From contig NZ_MJIG01000004.1 of NCBI RefSeq assembly GCF_001940245.1, forward strand, positions 1,178,001 to 1,242,000: a DNA stretch of 64,000 bases, written 5' to 3'. The DNA comes from Anaerostipes sp. 992a (GTDB taxonomy: Bacteria; Bacillota; Clostridia; Lachnospirales; Lachnospiraceae). A program made the position numbers and the translations under genes. The notes beneath the pieces were generated by a model, which did not search any database, was not told where the DNA came from, and worked only from the letters and a program-made list of their open reading frames with translations. Below, piece after piece: positions 8,622-17,208 of this stretch (position 1 is the stretch's first letter; every line of letters starts with the position of its first letter).

Positions 8622-9839
8622 TTATTTTGCATTCATTCTGATCATGCTGATCACGGTTTCAAATGCTTTAATCTTTTGCTGATACTCTTTTTCCTTCATC
8701 AGCGGAGTTACAAATGCAACCTCTCCTTTTACATCTTCCAATGTAACATACGAAACCTTGCCGAATGCCTTCTCTATCTCTTCCCTGGATGTTTCCTCTT
8801 TCATTCTTACAAAGAACTGATGCTTAAATTCTCCTGTGCTGGCCAATTCTAATTTATCCTGACTCCACAATATCGGAAGAGTATTACCAAGATTTCTTGC
8901 AGCCTCTACTACGTCAGCCGTTACTGCACTGGCCGTAGGAAGCTTGCCTGCTCCTCTACCATAAAACATCAGATCATCTACCATATTTCCATTGACAAAA
9001 ATAGCATTAAATACATCTTTTACACTATATAGCGGATGGTTCTGTCCAATCATCATCGGGCATACCATCGCATAAACCTTTCCATCAGCCTTACAGCTTG
9101 TTCCAAGCAGCTTAATGCTCTTATTCATGGCCTTTGCGTATTTAATATCCTTGTCCGTAATCTTTGTGATTCCTTCGGTATAAATATCTTCAAAATCAAC
9201 CTGTCTTCCAAATGCCAGCGATGTTAAAATCGCAATCTTGCGGCATGCATCATATCCTTCTACATCTGCTTCCGGATGACGTTCTGCATAGCCTTTTTCC
9301 TGTGCATCTTTTAAAACAGAATCAAAATCCAGCCCTTCATCACTCATTTTGCTTAAGATATAATTGGTGGTTCCATTTAAAATTCCAGTGATTTCTGTAA
9401 TCTCATCTGCAGATAAAGAATGATTTAATGGACGGATAATTGGAATTCCTCCTCCAACACTGGCTTCAAAGAAGAAATTGGCATTATTTTCTGCTGCCAG
9501 AGCAAGAAGCTCAGCTCCGTGTTTAGCTACCAGCTCCTTATTGGAGGTACATACACTCTTTCCTCTCTTTAAGCACTGAGAAACCCATGTATAGGATGGC
9601 TCTATACCGCCCAACACCTCTACAACGATACTGATTTCCGGATCAGATACGATGGTTTCAAAATTGTGGCAAAGCACCTCATTAACCGGATCATCCGCTG
9701 GAAATTCTCTCTTATCCAACACATATTTTACATGCACTTTTTTTCCTGCTTTTTTACTAATCATTTCATTGTTGGTCTTGATTACTTCAAATACCCCGGA
9801 ACCAACCGTTCCATATCCTAAAATCGCAACATTTATCAT
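8622..9839 (-). CDS. hom: Homoserine dehydrogenase
   Basis: Reduces aspartate semialdehyde to homoserine. The Rossmann motif GYGTVGSGV is at the N-terminus. The catalytic region contains GILNGTTNYIL and AEADVEGYDA-like ERHPEADVEGYDACRK, and a C-terminal ACT-like domain follows after about residue 330. I prefer ATG 9839 (405 aa) because TGAGGAAA lies just before it; a GTG at 9851 also opens the frame and overlaps the stop of the ACT gene (GTGA), but has no good site upstream. Second gene of the ACT-hom-apgM-lysC operon. Confidence 0.94.
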   Translation of the reverse strand: MINVAILGYGTVGSGVFEVIKTNNEMISKKAGKKVHVKYVLDKREFPADDPVNEVLCHNFETIVSDPEISIVVEVLGGIEPSYTWVSQCLKRGKSVCTSNKELVAKHGAELLALAAENNANFFFEASVGGGIPIIRPLNHSLSADEITEITGILNGTTNYILSKMSDEGLDFDSVLKDAQEKGYAERHPEADVEGYDACRKIAILTSLAFGRQVDFEDIYTEGITKITDKDIKYAKAMNKSIKLLGTSCKADGKVYAMVCPMMIGQNHPLYSVKDVFNAIFVNGNMVDDLMFYGRGAGKLPTASAVTADVVEAARNLGNTLPILWSQDKLELASTGEFKHQFFVRMKEETSREEIEKAFGKVSYVTLEDVKGEVAFVTPLMKEKEYQQKIKAFETVISMIRMNAK

Positions 9840-9847
9840 CTGTTTCC

Positions 9848-10291
9848 TCACTCTCTGGCAATAATTTTCACGCTGATTATTCTCTCTAAATGTTCTACTT
9901 CATCTAACATCGCCGATACATCCGTAGTAATAGACAGTATATCCACACTTAAGGTCAGTATTCCAATTCCGTTAATTGGAATACTCTGATGAATCGTCAA
10001 TATATTCGTATGATATTTTGCAAAAATATTTAAAATTGTAGAAATAATACCAGGACAATCCCGAATCTCTATGACACAGGTAATATTTCTCCCTTTCTTA
10101 TTATCGTGAAATGGAAAAATATCATCCTTATATTTATAATAGGAACTCCTGCTGATTCCTACTTCTGTCGAAGCTTCCTGCACTGTTTTTGTCGGATCTG
10201 CATCCAGTATTTTCTGAACTTCTACAACCTTTAACAGCACCTCTGGAACTGCTTTTTGTTTTATGACATAATATTTTGTATCTTCAGACAT
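9848..10291 (-). CDS. ACT domain-containing protein (UPF0735/PheB type)
   Basis: Small 147-aa protein. Residues 1-60 look like a helical DNA-binding or HTH-like segment (TKTVQEASTEVGISRSSYYKY), and residues 70-147 form an ACT domain starting with CVIEIRDCPGIISTILNIF. UPF0735 proteins are common ahead of hom in Firmicutes. The combination suggests an amino-acid-sensing regulator of this operon; direct DNA binding is not shown. ATG at 10291 with AAAGGAGGAAAGG upstream. First gene of the operon. Confidence 0.88.
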   Translation of the reverse strand: MSEDTKYYVIKQKAVPEVLLKVVEVQKILDADPTKTVQEASTEVGISRSSYYKYKDDIFPFHDNKKGRNITCVIEIRDCPGIISTILNIFAKYHTNILTIHQSIPINGIGILTLSVDILSITTDVSAMLDEVEHLERIISVKIIARE

Positions 10292-10340
10292 CCTTTCCTC
10301 CTTTGTCTTTGCGGGAAATACACTTGTCCGTCACCAAAAG

Positions 10341-10369
10341 ATATTACCACGTTTCTACAGGATTCGCAA
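10341..10369 (-). promoter_or_regulatory. Promoter of the hom-lysC operon
   Basis: Minus strand -35 TTGCGA (10364-10369), 17-nt spacer, -10 TAATAT (10341-10346), about 50 nt before the ACT gene. It directly abuts the end of prfB at 10388. Confidence 0.65.
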
Positions 10370-10387
10370 GTTTTTTTTCATATTCTC

Positions 10388-11527
10388 TTAATCTTCCTGC
10401 TTTGTCTGCTTTAAATTCTCCCATTTCAGATACGCATTAATGAAATTATCCAATGCTCCATCTAAAACTGCAGATGGATTTCCGCTTTCCTCATTTGTCC
10501 TATGATCCTTCACCATTGTATACGGCTGCAGCACATAAGACCTGATCTGGCTTCCCCATCCATTGTCCATCACTTCACCGCGGATGCCGGATAATTCTTC
10601 CTTCTTTTCCTGCTCCTTCAATAAATACAGCTTTGCCTTCAGCATCTGCATAGCCTTTTCCTTATTCTGATGCTGAGAACGCTCATTCTGACATTGTACC
10701 ACCGTTCCTGTAGGAAGATGGGTAATACGAATGGCAGAATCCGTCTTATTAATATGCTGACCACCAGCACCGCTGGAACGATACGTATCAATCCGAATCT
10801 CATCATCCGCAATTTCAATATTAATATCCTGCTTAATATCCGGCATAATATCACAGGACGCAAAGGATGTCTGTCTCTTTCCTGCCGCATTAAATGGAGA
10901 AATGCGTACCAGGCGGTGAATGCCTTTTTCTGATTTCAAATATCCATATGCATTCTCACCAGAAATCAACATTGTCACGGATTTGATTCCTGCAACTTCT
11001 CCATCCAGATAATCTAAAATCTGTATCCTGAATCCTTTTTTCTCGGCCCATTTATGATACATACGATATAACATACTGACCCAGTCACAGGACTCTGTTC
11101 CTCCTGCTCCCGCATTCAGACTCAAAATTGCATCTTCCTTATCATATTCTCCCGAAAGCAGCGTACTAATACGAAGATTTTCAAAATCCTCTTCAAATTT
11201 TTCTAACATTTCTTTGACTTCTGGAACCAGCTCCGGATCTTCTTCCTCATAACCCATTTCGATCATGGTCTCGATGTCGTCTTTTTCTTCCTGCAACGTT
11301 TCGTAAGATTCTACCACATCTTTTAGTTGTTTTAACTCTTTCATAACAAATTGGGATGATGTAACATCATCCCAAAAATCTGGTGCTTCCATTTGTGCTT
11401 CCAGCTGATCGATCCTCTCCTGCTTTAAATCTAGCCCCAGGGATTCTTTAAGCTCACAAAGCGGTTCCTCATATCCGCCAATCTTATACTTAAACTGATC
11501 TAATTCTACCACAATATCTGCTGCCAC
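10388..11527 (-). CDS. prfB: Peptide chain release factor 2, without programmed frameshift
   Basis: Ends translation at UGA and UAA codons. The SPF stop-codon recognition motif is in VRISPFNAAGKRQT and the catalytic GGQ is in SSGAGGQHINKTDSA. Full-length RF2. The frame is continuous through the region (ESLGLDLKQER) where most bacteria need a +1 frameshift at an in-frame UGA. The 5' end is unclear: a GTG at 11527 follows directly after TGA with no Shine-Dalgarno, and a second GTG at 11512 gives the more family-like start VVELDQFKYK. An IS607-type element lies just upstream and may have replaced the native leader. Confidence 0.92.
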   Translation of the reverse strand: MAADIVVELDQFKYKIGGYEEPLCELKESLGLDLKQERIDQLEAQMEAPDFWDDVTSSQFVMKELKQLKDVVESYETLQEEKDDIETMIEMGYEEEDPELVPEVKEMLEKFEEDFENLRISTLLSGEYDKEDAILSLNAGAGGTESCDWVSMLYRMYHKWAEKKGFRIQILDYLDGEVAGIKSVTMLISGENAYGYLKSEKGIHRLVRISPFNAAGKRQTSFASCDIMPDIKQDINIEIADDEIRIDTYRSSGAGGQHINKTDSAIRITHLPTGTVVQCQNERSQHQNKEKAMQMLKAKLYLLKEQEKKEELSGIRGEVMDNGWGSQIRSYVLQPYTMVKDHRTNEESGNPSAVLDGALDNFINAYLKWENLKQTKQED

Positions 11528-11705
11528 TCAAAATATAGACAAATATACCCATATCGAGATATTGAAAGTTTTCACAAACTTTTCTTACTGCTTCATCCTG
11601 TATGCTTTTGCGATTACAAGTAATACGCTACTCACAAGTTCTTGTACAGTCCACAGTCGTAAATTCCCGACTAAAGCCATCGGTACATGCCTACAAACGC
11701 TTGTT
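11528..11705 (-). ncRNA. Probable omega RNA / right end of the TnpB element
   Basis: TnpB nucleases use a guide RNA made from the 3' end of tnpB and the element's right end. The 178 nt between the tnpB stop and prfB are GC-richer than the surrounding spacer and contain a small hairpin (AGTCG...CGACT in GGCTTTAGTCGGGAATTTAC) and a short palindrome ACAAGAACTTGT. Location and strand fit an omega RNA. The exact element end, and so the guide, cannot be fixed by eye; prfB sequence would be the first flank. Confidence 0.45.
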
Positions 11706-12875
11706 TTATGCTATTTTGTAGGATATTGCATCTCTTAAATTAAGGCTTGCATTATAATCTCTATCAGCATGATATCCACATTCACAAATATATTCTCTAT
11801 CAGAAAGTTTTAAATCTCTCTTAACACAACCACATTCATGACATAACTTACTTGATGGATACCATCTATCTACAATTCTTAATTCAATTCCCAGTTCTTT
11901 GCATTTTGCTTCAAGTTTTGTTCTAAACTCATAGAATTTCTGTGAAGCAACTGCTTTAGACAGATGCTTATTCTTCATCATTCCTTTTACATTCAAATCT
12001 TCAATGGTAATATAAGATGGTTTGGTTTTCACTATCTCATTTACACATTTATTGATATAATCAGCGCGAACATTTTCTATTCTATGATGAAGTTTCTGTA
12101 CCTTTAAGACTTGTTTTTGAATATTTTGTCTAGTGGCTTCTCCTTTCATTTTATTGTTGCGTTTCTTTAAGTCTTCGTATTTCCTCGATAGACAACGCTG
12201 TTCTCTTTTTAATTGTTTCTCTAATTTTCTTATTCTTTCAGTTTTATTGATATTTTTCTTTGTAATACCATTACTAATAACTGCAAAATTTTTAAGTCCC
12301 AAATCAATCCCTAATCCAAAATCATTTAATTGTGGTTTATTCTGATCAGGAATCTCTATTAAAACTGATACATAATATCTCCCAGCCTTGCAGGAGACTG
12401 TACCACTTTTGATCACATATCCTTGCTTTGTTGTTGGAATGTAACCCTTTTCTTTTAATTTGACACATCCAAGAGTAGGGATATTAATTCTATGTCTTTC
12501 ACAGAAGCAGTCTTTTGGATTATTTTTCACAAAATACATTTTCACATCTGACTTATTCTTTTTTTTAAATCTGGGAAATCTACTCTGCTTTTTAAAAAAT
12601 CTAGAAAAAGCAGTGTACGCATTTTCCATGGATTTTTTAACTGACTTAGAACTCACATCTTTTATCCATAAATATTCCGGATGATTGGGTAGAAATTCAT
12701 TATTAAGCCAAACACTAAAAGATTTTGCCGTCATAAATTTTTCGCCTTTGTCGAGAAGTTCTTTATTATGAGCAAGGTAAAAGTTATAAATAAATCTACA
12801 AGTTCCAATTGTTTTATTTATCTTTCGTATCTGCTCCTGCGTTGGATTTATTTCCGTTTTGTAACTCTTTCGCAA
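11706..12875 (-). CDS. tnpB: TnpB RNA-guided DNA endonuclease (IS607-associated)
   Basis: 389 aa with a complete RuvC-like core: Asp191 in FGLGIDLGLKNFAV, Glu292 in YITIEDLNVKGMM and the last Asp in CGYHADRDYNASLNLR. A four-cysteine zinc finger (CHECGC...CECG) precedes the last motif. The N-terminus MRKSYKTEINPT is the helix-turn-helix domain usual for the family. I use the TTG at 12875: AGGAGG is 9 nt upstream, whereas the ATG at 12884 touches it. TnpB cuts the empty donor site to favour element retention. It looks active although its transposase partner is broken. Confidence 0.9.
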   Translation of the reverse strand: MRKSYKTEINPTQEQIRKINKTIGTCRFIYNFYLAHNKELLDKGEKFMTAKSFSVWLNNEFLPNHPEYLWIKDVSSKSVKKSMENAYTAFSRFFKKQSRFPRFKKKNKSDVKMYFVKNNPKDCFCERHRINIPTLGCVKLKEKGYIPTTKQGYVIKSGTVSCKAGRYYVSVLIEIPDQNKPQLNDFGLGIDLGLKNFAVISNGITKKNINKTERIRKLEKQLKREQRCLSRKYEDLKKRNNKMKGEATRQNIQKQVLKVQKLHHRIENVRADYINKCVNEIVKTKPSYITIEDLNVKGMMKNKHLSKAVASQKFYEFRTKLEAKCKELGIELRIVDRWYPSSKLCHECGCVKRDLKLSDREYICECGYHADRDYNASLNLRDAISYKIA

Positions 12876-12925
12876 TTTCCTCATCCTCCTTTATCTAATT
12901 TTTATACTTGCGAAATCCATACAAT

Positions 12926-13090
12926 CTACAACTGAACACATGTAATATTGATATAATATCTTCTGTTAGTTGGAGTACGATTTGCTTTGAGAATTCCATC
13001 TCTGTCCCAACGTTGAAGAGTTTTTACTGACACTCCAAGTAATTCAGCAAAATCTTTTGGTTTATAATTTGTGATATTTGATGTGTTCAT
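12926..13090 (-). pseudogene. Truncated IS607 TnpA serine recombinase (HTH domain only)
   Basis: From ATG 13090 (AAAGGAG upstream) the reading frame gives a MerR-like helix-turn-helix: NYKPKDFAELLGVSVKTLQR followed by WDRDGILKANRTPTNRRYY, typical of the N-terminus of IS607 TnpA. After RRYY the family sequence stops and a few unrelated codons lead to a stop. The whole catalytic serine-recombinase domain (about 130 aa) is missing by an internal deletion before tnpB. Confidence 0.8.
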
Positions 13091-13194
13091 AAATAATTCT
13101 CCTTTCTTTATAAACACATTGTATCACATATAAACACATTTATCTGTATTTTTAATTGCTTAACAATTGCTCCTTTATATCTCTATCGCTTGGT

Positions 13195-15762
13195 TTATTT
13201 TCCTCTTCCACAGCAATGCTTATATTTCTTACCACTTCCACAAGGACATGGATCATTTCGTCCAACCTTCGCATTCTTTCTGCGATATGGCCCCTTGGAA
13301 CTTTCTTCATCCTTATTGGTTCCGGTAATTTCTGGAGTCTCTTCCTTTTCTACTTTCTGTTCCACACGAACATGGAATAATGCATTAGTAGTATCTTCCT
13401 GAATGGATTTTGTCATCTGTTCAAACATATCAAATCCGGCAAATCGATATTCAACCAACGGATCTCTGTTACCATACGCATACAAACCAATTCCCTGGCG
13501 AAGCTGATCCATATCATCAATATGATCCATCCATTTACGATCAATGATATTCAACAGAATGATGCGTTCGATCTCTCTCATATCCTCTGGGTCAAATTCC
13601 TTCTGTTTCTCCTCATAAAGGCTTAATGCCTGTTCTTTTAATCGGTCTGATAAATGAGCCACTCCTGATTTCTTATCTTCTTCTGTCAGTGCAATACCGC
13701 CAAATGGAATGATGCGGCATAATTCACGGTTCAGTTCTGTCATATTCCACTCTTCTACCGGAACATCATCGTTACAGGTTGCTGTTACGTAATTTTCCAC
13801 TGTATCAGTAATCATATTTCGAACAACTTCCTGCATATCTTCTCCATCTAACACTCTGCGACGTTCTGCATAAATAATCTCACGTTGTTCATTGTTAACC
13901 TGATCATATTCTAACAGATTACGTCGAATGGAGAAGTTATTATTCTCAATCTTCTTCTGTGCCTTTTCAATGGTATTGGTAATGGTCTTATGCTGAATCT
14001 CTTCTCCTTCTGGAATGCCCAGCGCATTATAAATACCAATCATACGCTCAGATCCAAATAAGCGCATCAGATCATCTTCCAATGATAAATAGAACTTGGA
14101 TTCACCTGGATCTCCCTGACGTCCAGAACGTCCGCGCAGCTGATTATCAATACGTCTGGATTCATGACGTTCTGTACCAATGATCTTCAGTCCGCCAACT
14201 TCAGCTACTCCATCCGCAAGCTTAATATCCGTACCACGTCCTGCCATGTTAGTAGCAATAGTAACTGCACCCAGCTCACCGGCATGAGAAATGATTTCCG
14301 CTTCCTGTTCATGGAATTTTGCATTCAATACATTATGTGGGATTCCACGTCTCTTAAGCATCAGACTCAGTTCTTCAGATGCCTCAATGGTAATGGTACC
14401 AACCAGAACCGGCTGTCCCTTCTCATGGGAGCTTACGATTTCATCCACAACTGCATTCAGCTTCTCTGCTCTTGTCTTATAAATAGAATCTTCATGATCA
14501 ATTCGGATTACTGGCATATTCGTAGGGATTACAATAACGTCCATACCATAGATTTCTCTAAATTCCTGCTCTTCTGTTAATGCTGTACCCGTCATACCAG
14601 CTTTTTTCTTATATTTATTAAAGAAATTCTGGAAAGTAATCGTAGCCAGAGTCTTAGACTCTCTCTTTACCTTCACATGCTCTTTGGCTTCAATGGCCTG
14701 ATGAAGTCCATCAGAATAACGTCTTCCCGGCATAATACGTCCAGTAAATTCATCTACGATCAATACTTCATCGCCCTTTACCACATAGTCCTTATCTTTG
14801 AACATCAGATTATGTGCTCTCAGTGCCAAAATCATATTGTGCTGTAATGCTAAATGTTCTGGATCAGCCAAATTTTCAATATTAAAGAACTTCTCTACTT
14901 TCTCCACACCTTGTGCAGTCAGCATCACATGCTTATCCTTTTCATTTACAAGGAAATCTCCATCTTCCTCTACAACTTCGTTCATAATCGCATCAATTTT
15001 GGAAATCTCTCCATCAGAGCTGCCTCGTTCCATCTGACGTGCCAGCATGTCACACATCCGATAAAGATCGGTAGACTTTCCACTCTGACCTGAAATAATC
15101 AATGGTGTTCTCGCTTCATCGATCAATACAGAGTCCACCTCATCGACGATGGCATAGTTCAATTCTCTCTGTACCAGACGAGATTTATCATTGACCATAT
15201 TATCTCTTAAATAATCAAATCCCAATTCATTGTTAGTAATATAAGTAATGTCACATCCGTACATCTCCTGACGCTGTTCGGTATCCATATCGTTGGTAAC
15301 TACTCCAACAGACAATCCCAAGAATGTGTGAATCTGTCCCATCCACTCCGCATCACGCTTTGCCAGATATTCATTGACAGTTACAATATGCACACCTTTT
15401 CCTTCCAACGCATTCAAATATGCAGGCAACGTAGATACCAGTGTCTTACCTTCCCCAGTCTTCATCTCGGCAATACGTCCCTGATGAAGGATAATACCAC
15501 CGATCAACTGTACACGGTAATGTCTCATATTCAACGTTCTCTTGGCTGCTTCACGAACTGTCGCAAATGCTTCTACTAAAATATCATCCAATGTCTCTCC
15601 ATTGGCCAGTCTTTCTTTAAATTCAACAGTTTTATGTCTTAACTCATCATCTGTGAGTTTTTCCATCTTCGGTTCCAGCTTTTCAATCTGATCTACCTTG
15701 CCAGAGATTCTCTTAATCTCTTTTTCACTATGGCTTCCAAATACCTTATCGAATAAACCCAT
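13195..15762 (-). CDS. secA: Protein translocase ATPase SecA
   Basis: Motor that drives preproteins through SecYEG. 855 aa from ATG 15762 ([16 protein letters not shown]), chosen because TTTAGGAGTG lies before it; the open frame extends further without support. Visible are the ATP site [20 protein letters not shown], the DEAD-like [17 protein letters not shown], the motor motif [12 protein letters not shown] and the C-terminal zinc-binding tail [14 protein letters not shown] that contacts SecB or ribosomes. Downstream of hpf as in many Firmicutes. secY is also in this window at 41.7 kb. Confidence 0.97.
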   Translation of the reverse strand: MGLFDKVFGSHSEKEIKRISGKVDQIEKLEPKMEKLTDDELRHKTVEFKERLANGETLDDILVEAFATVREAAKRTLNMRHYRVQLIGGIILHQGRIAEMKTGEGKTLVSTLPAYLNALEGKGVHIVTVNEYLAKRDAEWMGQIHTFLGLSVGVVTNDMDTEQRQEMYGCDITYITNNELGFDYLRDNMVNDKSRLVQRELNYAIVDEVDSVLIDEARTPLIISGQSGKSTDLYRMCDMLARQMERGSSDGEISKIDAIMNEVVEEDGDFLVNEKDKHVMLTAQGVEKVEKFFNIENLADPEHLALQHNMILALRAHNLMFKDKDYVVKGDEVLIVDEFTGRIMPGRRYSDGLHQAIEAKEHVKVKRESKTLATITFQNFFNKYKKKAGMTGTALTEEQEFREIYGMDVIVIPTNMPVIRIDHEDSIYKTRAEKLNAVVDEIVSSHEKGQPVLVGTITIEASEELSLMLKRRGIPHNVLNAKFHEQEAEIISHAGELGAVTIATNMAGRGTDIKLADGVAEVGGLKIIGTERHESRRIDNQLRGRSGRQGDPGESKFYLSLEDDLMRLFGSERMIGIYNALGIPEGEEIQHKTITNTIEKAQKKIENNNFSIRRNLLEYDQVNNEQREIIYAERRRVLDGEDMQEVVRNMITDTVENYVTATCNDDVPVEEWNMTELNRELCRIIPFGGIALTEEDKKSGVAHLSDRLKEQALSLYEEKQKEFDPEDMREIERIILLNIIDRKWMDHIDDMDQLRQGIGLYAYGNRDPLVEYRFAGFDMFEQMTKSIQEDTTNALFHVRVEQKVEKEETPEITGTNKDEESSKGPYRRKNAKVGRNDPCPCGSGKKYKHCCGRGK

Positions 15763-15862
15763 ATATTTCACTCCTAAATAAAAAATTCTATTTTTCATTC
15801 TAACATCTCTCAAAATTGCCGTCAATGCGCGGAATGTAAAACAATTATAAACTTTTTCCCAC

Positions 15863-15993
15863 TGAGCCATGCAACTCAGAAAATAAATGGTTCAATCATG
15901 TGCTTGCAGATGATTGAGCCTGTTTTTTTCTGTGGTATAGGGCGAAGCCCTAAAGCGAGAAGGTGTTTTACACCTTCGAGATTACATGGCTCA
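15863..15993 (+). repeat. Structured inverted-repeat element, copy D (short form)
   Basis: Closed by TGAGCCATG (15863-15871) and CATGGCTCA (15985-15993). Inside are CAGAAAA...TTTTTTCTG, the hairpin GGTTCAATCAT / ATGATTGAGCC with loop GTGCTTGCAG, then GGGCGAAGCCC, the linker TAAAGCGAGA and hairpin GAAGGTGT / ACACCTTC. It shares the outer closing stem, CAGAAAA, the GCTTGC loop and AAAGCGAGA with copy C near 52.8 kb. Function unknown; orientation is antisense to hpf and secA. Confidence 0.6.
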
Positions 15994-16062
15994 CTTCTCT
16001 TGGATCATAGGGCGAAGCCCTAAAGCGAGAAGGCGTTCTGCGCCTTCGAAATTGCATGGCTC
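15937..16062 (+). repeat. Two 56-nt tandem-spaced repeat units
   Basis: Units at 15937-15992 and 16007-16062 begin ATAGGGCGAAGCCCTAAAGC and end CATGGCTC, 70 nt apart. They differ mainly in the central hairpin, where GAAGGTGT/ACACCTTC becomes GAAGGCGT/GCGCCTTC: a T-A pair is replaced by C-G, so pairing is kept. Confidence 0.85.
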
Positions 16063-16073
16063 TTTTTGCTATA

Positions 16074-16118
16074 ACAAAAAGAGCCAGCCTCGTGTATCAG
16101 CACGAAACTGGCTTCCTC
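16074..16118 (-). terminator. Terminator of hpf
   Basis: GAAGCCAGTTTCGTG pairs with CACGAGGCTGGCT on the minus strand and is followed by CTTTTTG. It lies 20 nt after the hpf stop. Confidence 0.8.
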
Positions 16119-16137
16119 TTTTCTATGATCTGACTTC

Positions 16138-16668
16138 TTAAAATTCTGGTTCAATCAAACCAAATGTACCATCTTTTCTTTTGTATACTACATTTACTTC
16201 AAATGTATCTGCATTGCGGAATACGAAGAAGGTATGGCCGATCAATTCCATCTGTACACATGCTTCTTCTACATCCATAGGCTTAATCGCAAACTTCTTG
16301 CTACGAACAATTTTGATCTCTTCATCTTGAGCATCGTCATCTACTTCAAAGAATTCTTTTTTAAATTCTGTTCCAGATAATTTCTGATTCATTAATTTTG
16401 TCTTATATCTGCGAATCTGACGTTCGATAATATCAACAACTAAATCAATGGATACATACATATCTGTACTATCTTGCTCAGCTCTGACAACCTGCCCTTT
16501 CATTGGAATTGTTACTTCAATTTTCTGTCTATTTCTCTCAACACTCAAAGTAACAAAAATCTCTGCATCTTCAGAAAAATATTTGTCCAGTTTACTCAAT
16601 TTATGCTCTATAGCTGAGCGAATTCCTTCTGTTACCTCGATGTTTTTTCCACTAATAATAAAACGCAT
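16138..16668 (-). CDS. hpf: Ribosome hibernation promoting factor, long form
   Basis: Binds the 30S subunit in stationary phase and dimerises 70S ribosomes into inactive 100S particles. At 176 aa it is the long form: an N-terminal beta-alpha domain (MRFIISGKNIEVTEGIRSAI onward, residues 1-100) and a C-terminal dimerisation domain (about 120-176) with FFVFRNADTFEVNVVYKRKD. AAAGGAGCTGG precedes the ATG. Own promoter upstream and terminator downstream; followed by the structured repeat D and secA. Confidence 0.95.
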   Translation of the reverse strand: MRFIISGKNIEVTEGIRSAIEHKLSKLDKYFSEDAEIFVTLSVERNRQKIEVTIPMKGQVVRAEQDSTDMYVSIDLVVDIIERQIRRYKTKLMNQKLSGTEFKKEFFEVDDDAQDEEIKIVRSKKFAIKPMDVEEACVQMELIGHTFFVFRNADTFEVNVVYKRKDGTFGLIEPEF

Positions 16669-16700
16669 ATCAACCAGCTCCTTTGTCTTAAGATAGATTT

Positions 16701-16729
16701 ATTATACCATATCCAGTTGATTTTTCCAA
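16701..16729 (-). promoter_or_regulatory. hpf promoter
   Basis: Minus strand -35 TTGGAA (16724-16729), 17-nt spacer, -10 TATAAT (16701-16706), about 35 nt before the hpf start. Confidence 0.75.
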
Positions 16730-16916
16730 TGATTAACCATCCATGAATATTTTTCTTTAAACTTTTTTCACATTTTATTATTTTCAATCAATTTTATATT
16801 TTTTTTAATATTAAGAAAATATAAATTCTTTGTTAAAAACTGTTTTTTATTACATTTACACAAAACATATGTTTCTTTTCTCCCAAAAAGATATCCACGA
16901 AATTCGTGCCTTTTTT

Positions 16917-16997
16917 TGTGGATAATGTGGATAACTTTGTGTATAACCCATTTTTCCCTTAAAAAAGCCATTTTTCTATTTATACAAACGTGGATAA
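16917..16997 (-). promoter_or_regulatory. Cluster of DnaA-box-like sites
   Basis: On the minus strand, two perfect DnaA boxes TTATCCACA lie head to tail without spacing (16917-16925 and 16926-16934). A one-mismatch site TTATACACA is at 16938-16946 and TTATCCACG at 16989-16997. All face the same way, next to a strongly AT-rich segment. This resembles an initiator-protein binding array; no replication genes are nearby. Confidence 0.6.
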
Positions 16998-17208
16998 CAA
17001 GTGTGCAATATCTGAATACTTTACCTTCATGCCTTAATCTTAGAGATTTTTACTAAATTCCTATTTTTTCTTATATTTTTGAATTTTCAGACTATTCCAT
17101 TTCATTTTTCTACAATTTCGACGAATCCACTATTGAATTCCCGCCCCGCTTTCCGTTATAGTAATACGTAACGCATATGAAATTATAAACGAATCGGAGG
17201 AGACCTAT

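Larger units (their letters stand above)
11528..13160 (-). mobile_element. Decayed IS607-family element (tnpA remnant plus tnpB) between secA and prfB
   Basis: The order is a truncated MerR-like N-terminus of an IS607 serine recombinase, then an intact TnpB. Upstream of tnpA lie direct repeats TAAACACATT at about 13120 and 13140 in the putative left end. secA and prfB are commonly neighbours in this group, so the element probably split them. Both borders are approximate. Without TnpA it cannot move by itself. Confidence 0.65.
15763..16137. other. Gene-free spacer between hpf and secA holding a structured repeat
   Basis: 375 nt without a gene. It contains the structured repeat copy D (15863-15993), a second copy of its right half (16007-16062) and the hpf terminator (16074-16118). 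No convincing promoter for secA was seen, so secA may be read through from hpf or start within this stretch. Confidence 0.6.
16669..17208. other. AT-rich spacer with hpf promoter and DnaA-box cluster
   Basis: 540 nt without a convincing gene. It holds the hpf promoter, a very AT-rich block (about 16750-16880), a cluster of DnaA-box-like sites (16917-16997) and the leader of the plus-strand MATE gene. A 67-codon frame in it is rejected as coding. Confidence 0.6.

Noticed and set aside
15937-16062. Possible CRISPR array (two 56-nt repeats)
   Set aside because: Only two units, too long for CRISPR repeats, internal hairpins with compensatory changes, no cas genes.
16768-16971. 67-codon open frame on the minus strand upstream of hpf
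   Set aside because: Overlaps the DnaA-box cluster and the AT-rich block, has no ribosome site and a Lys/Asn/Ile-rich composition expected by chance.
16669-17208. Chromosomal origin oriC
   Set aside because: DnaA boxes and AT-rich DNA are present, but no dnaA, dnaN, rpmH or gidA is near, so I only call a DnaA-box cluster.
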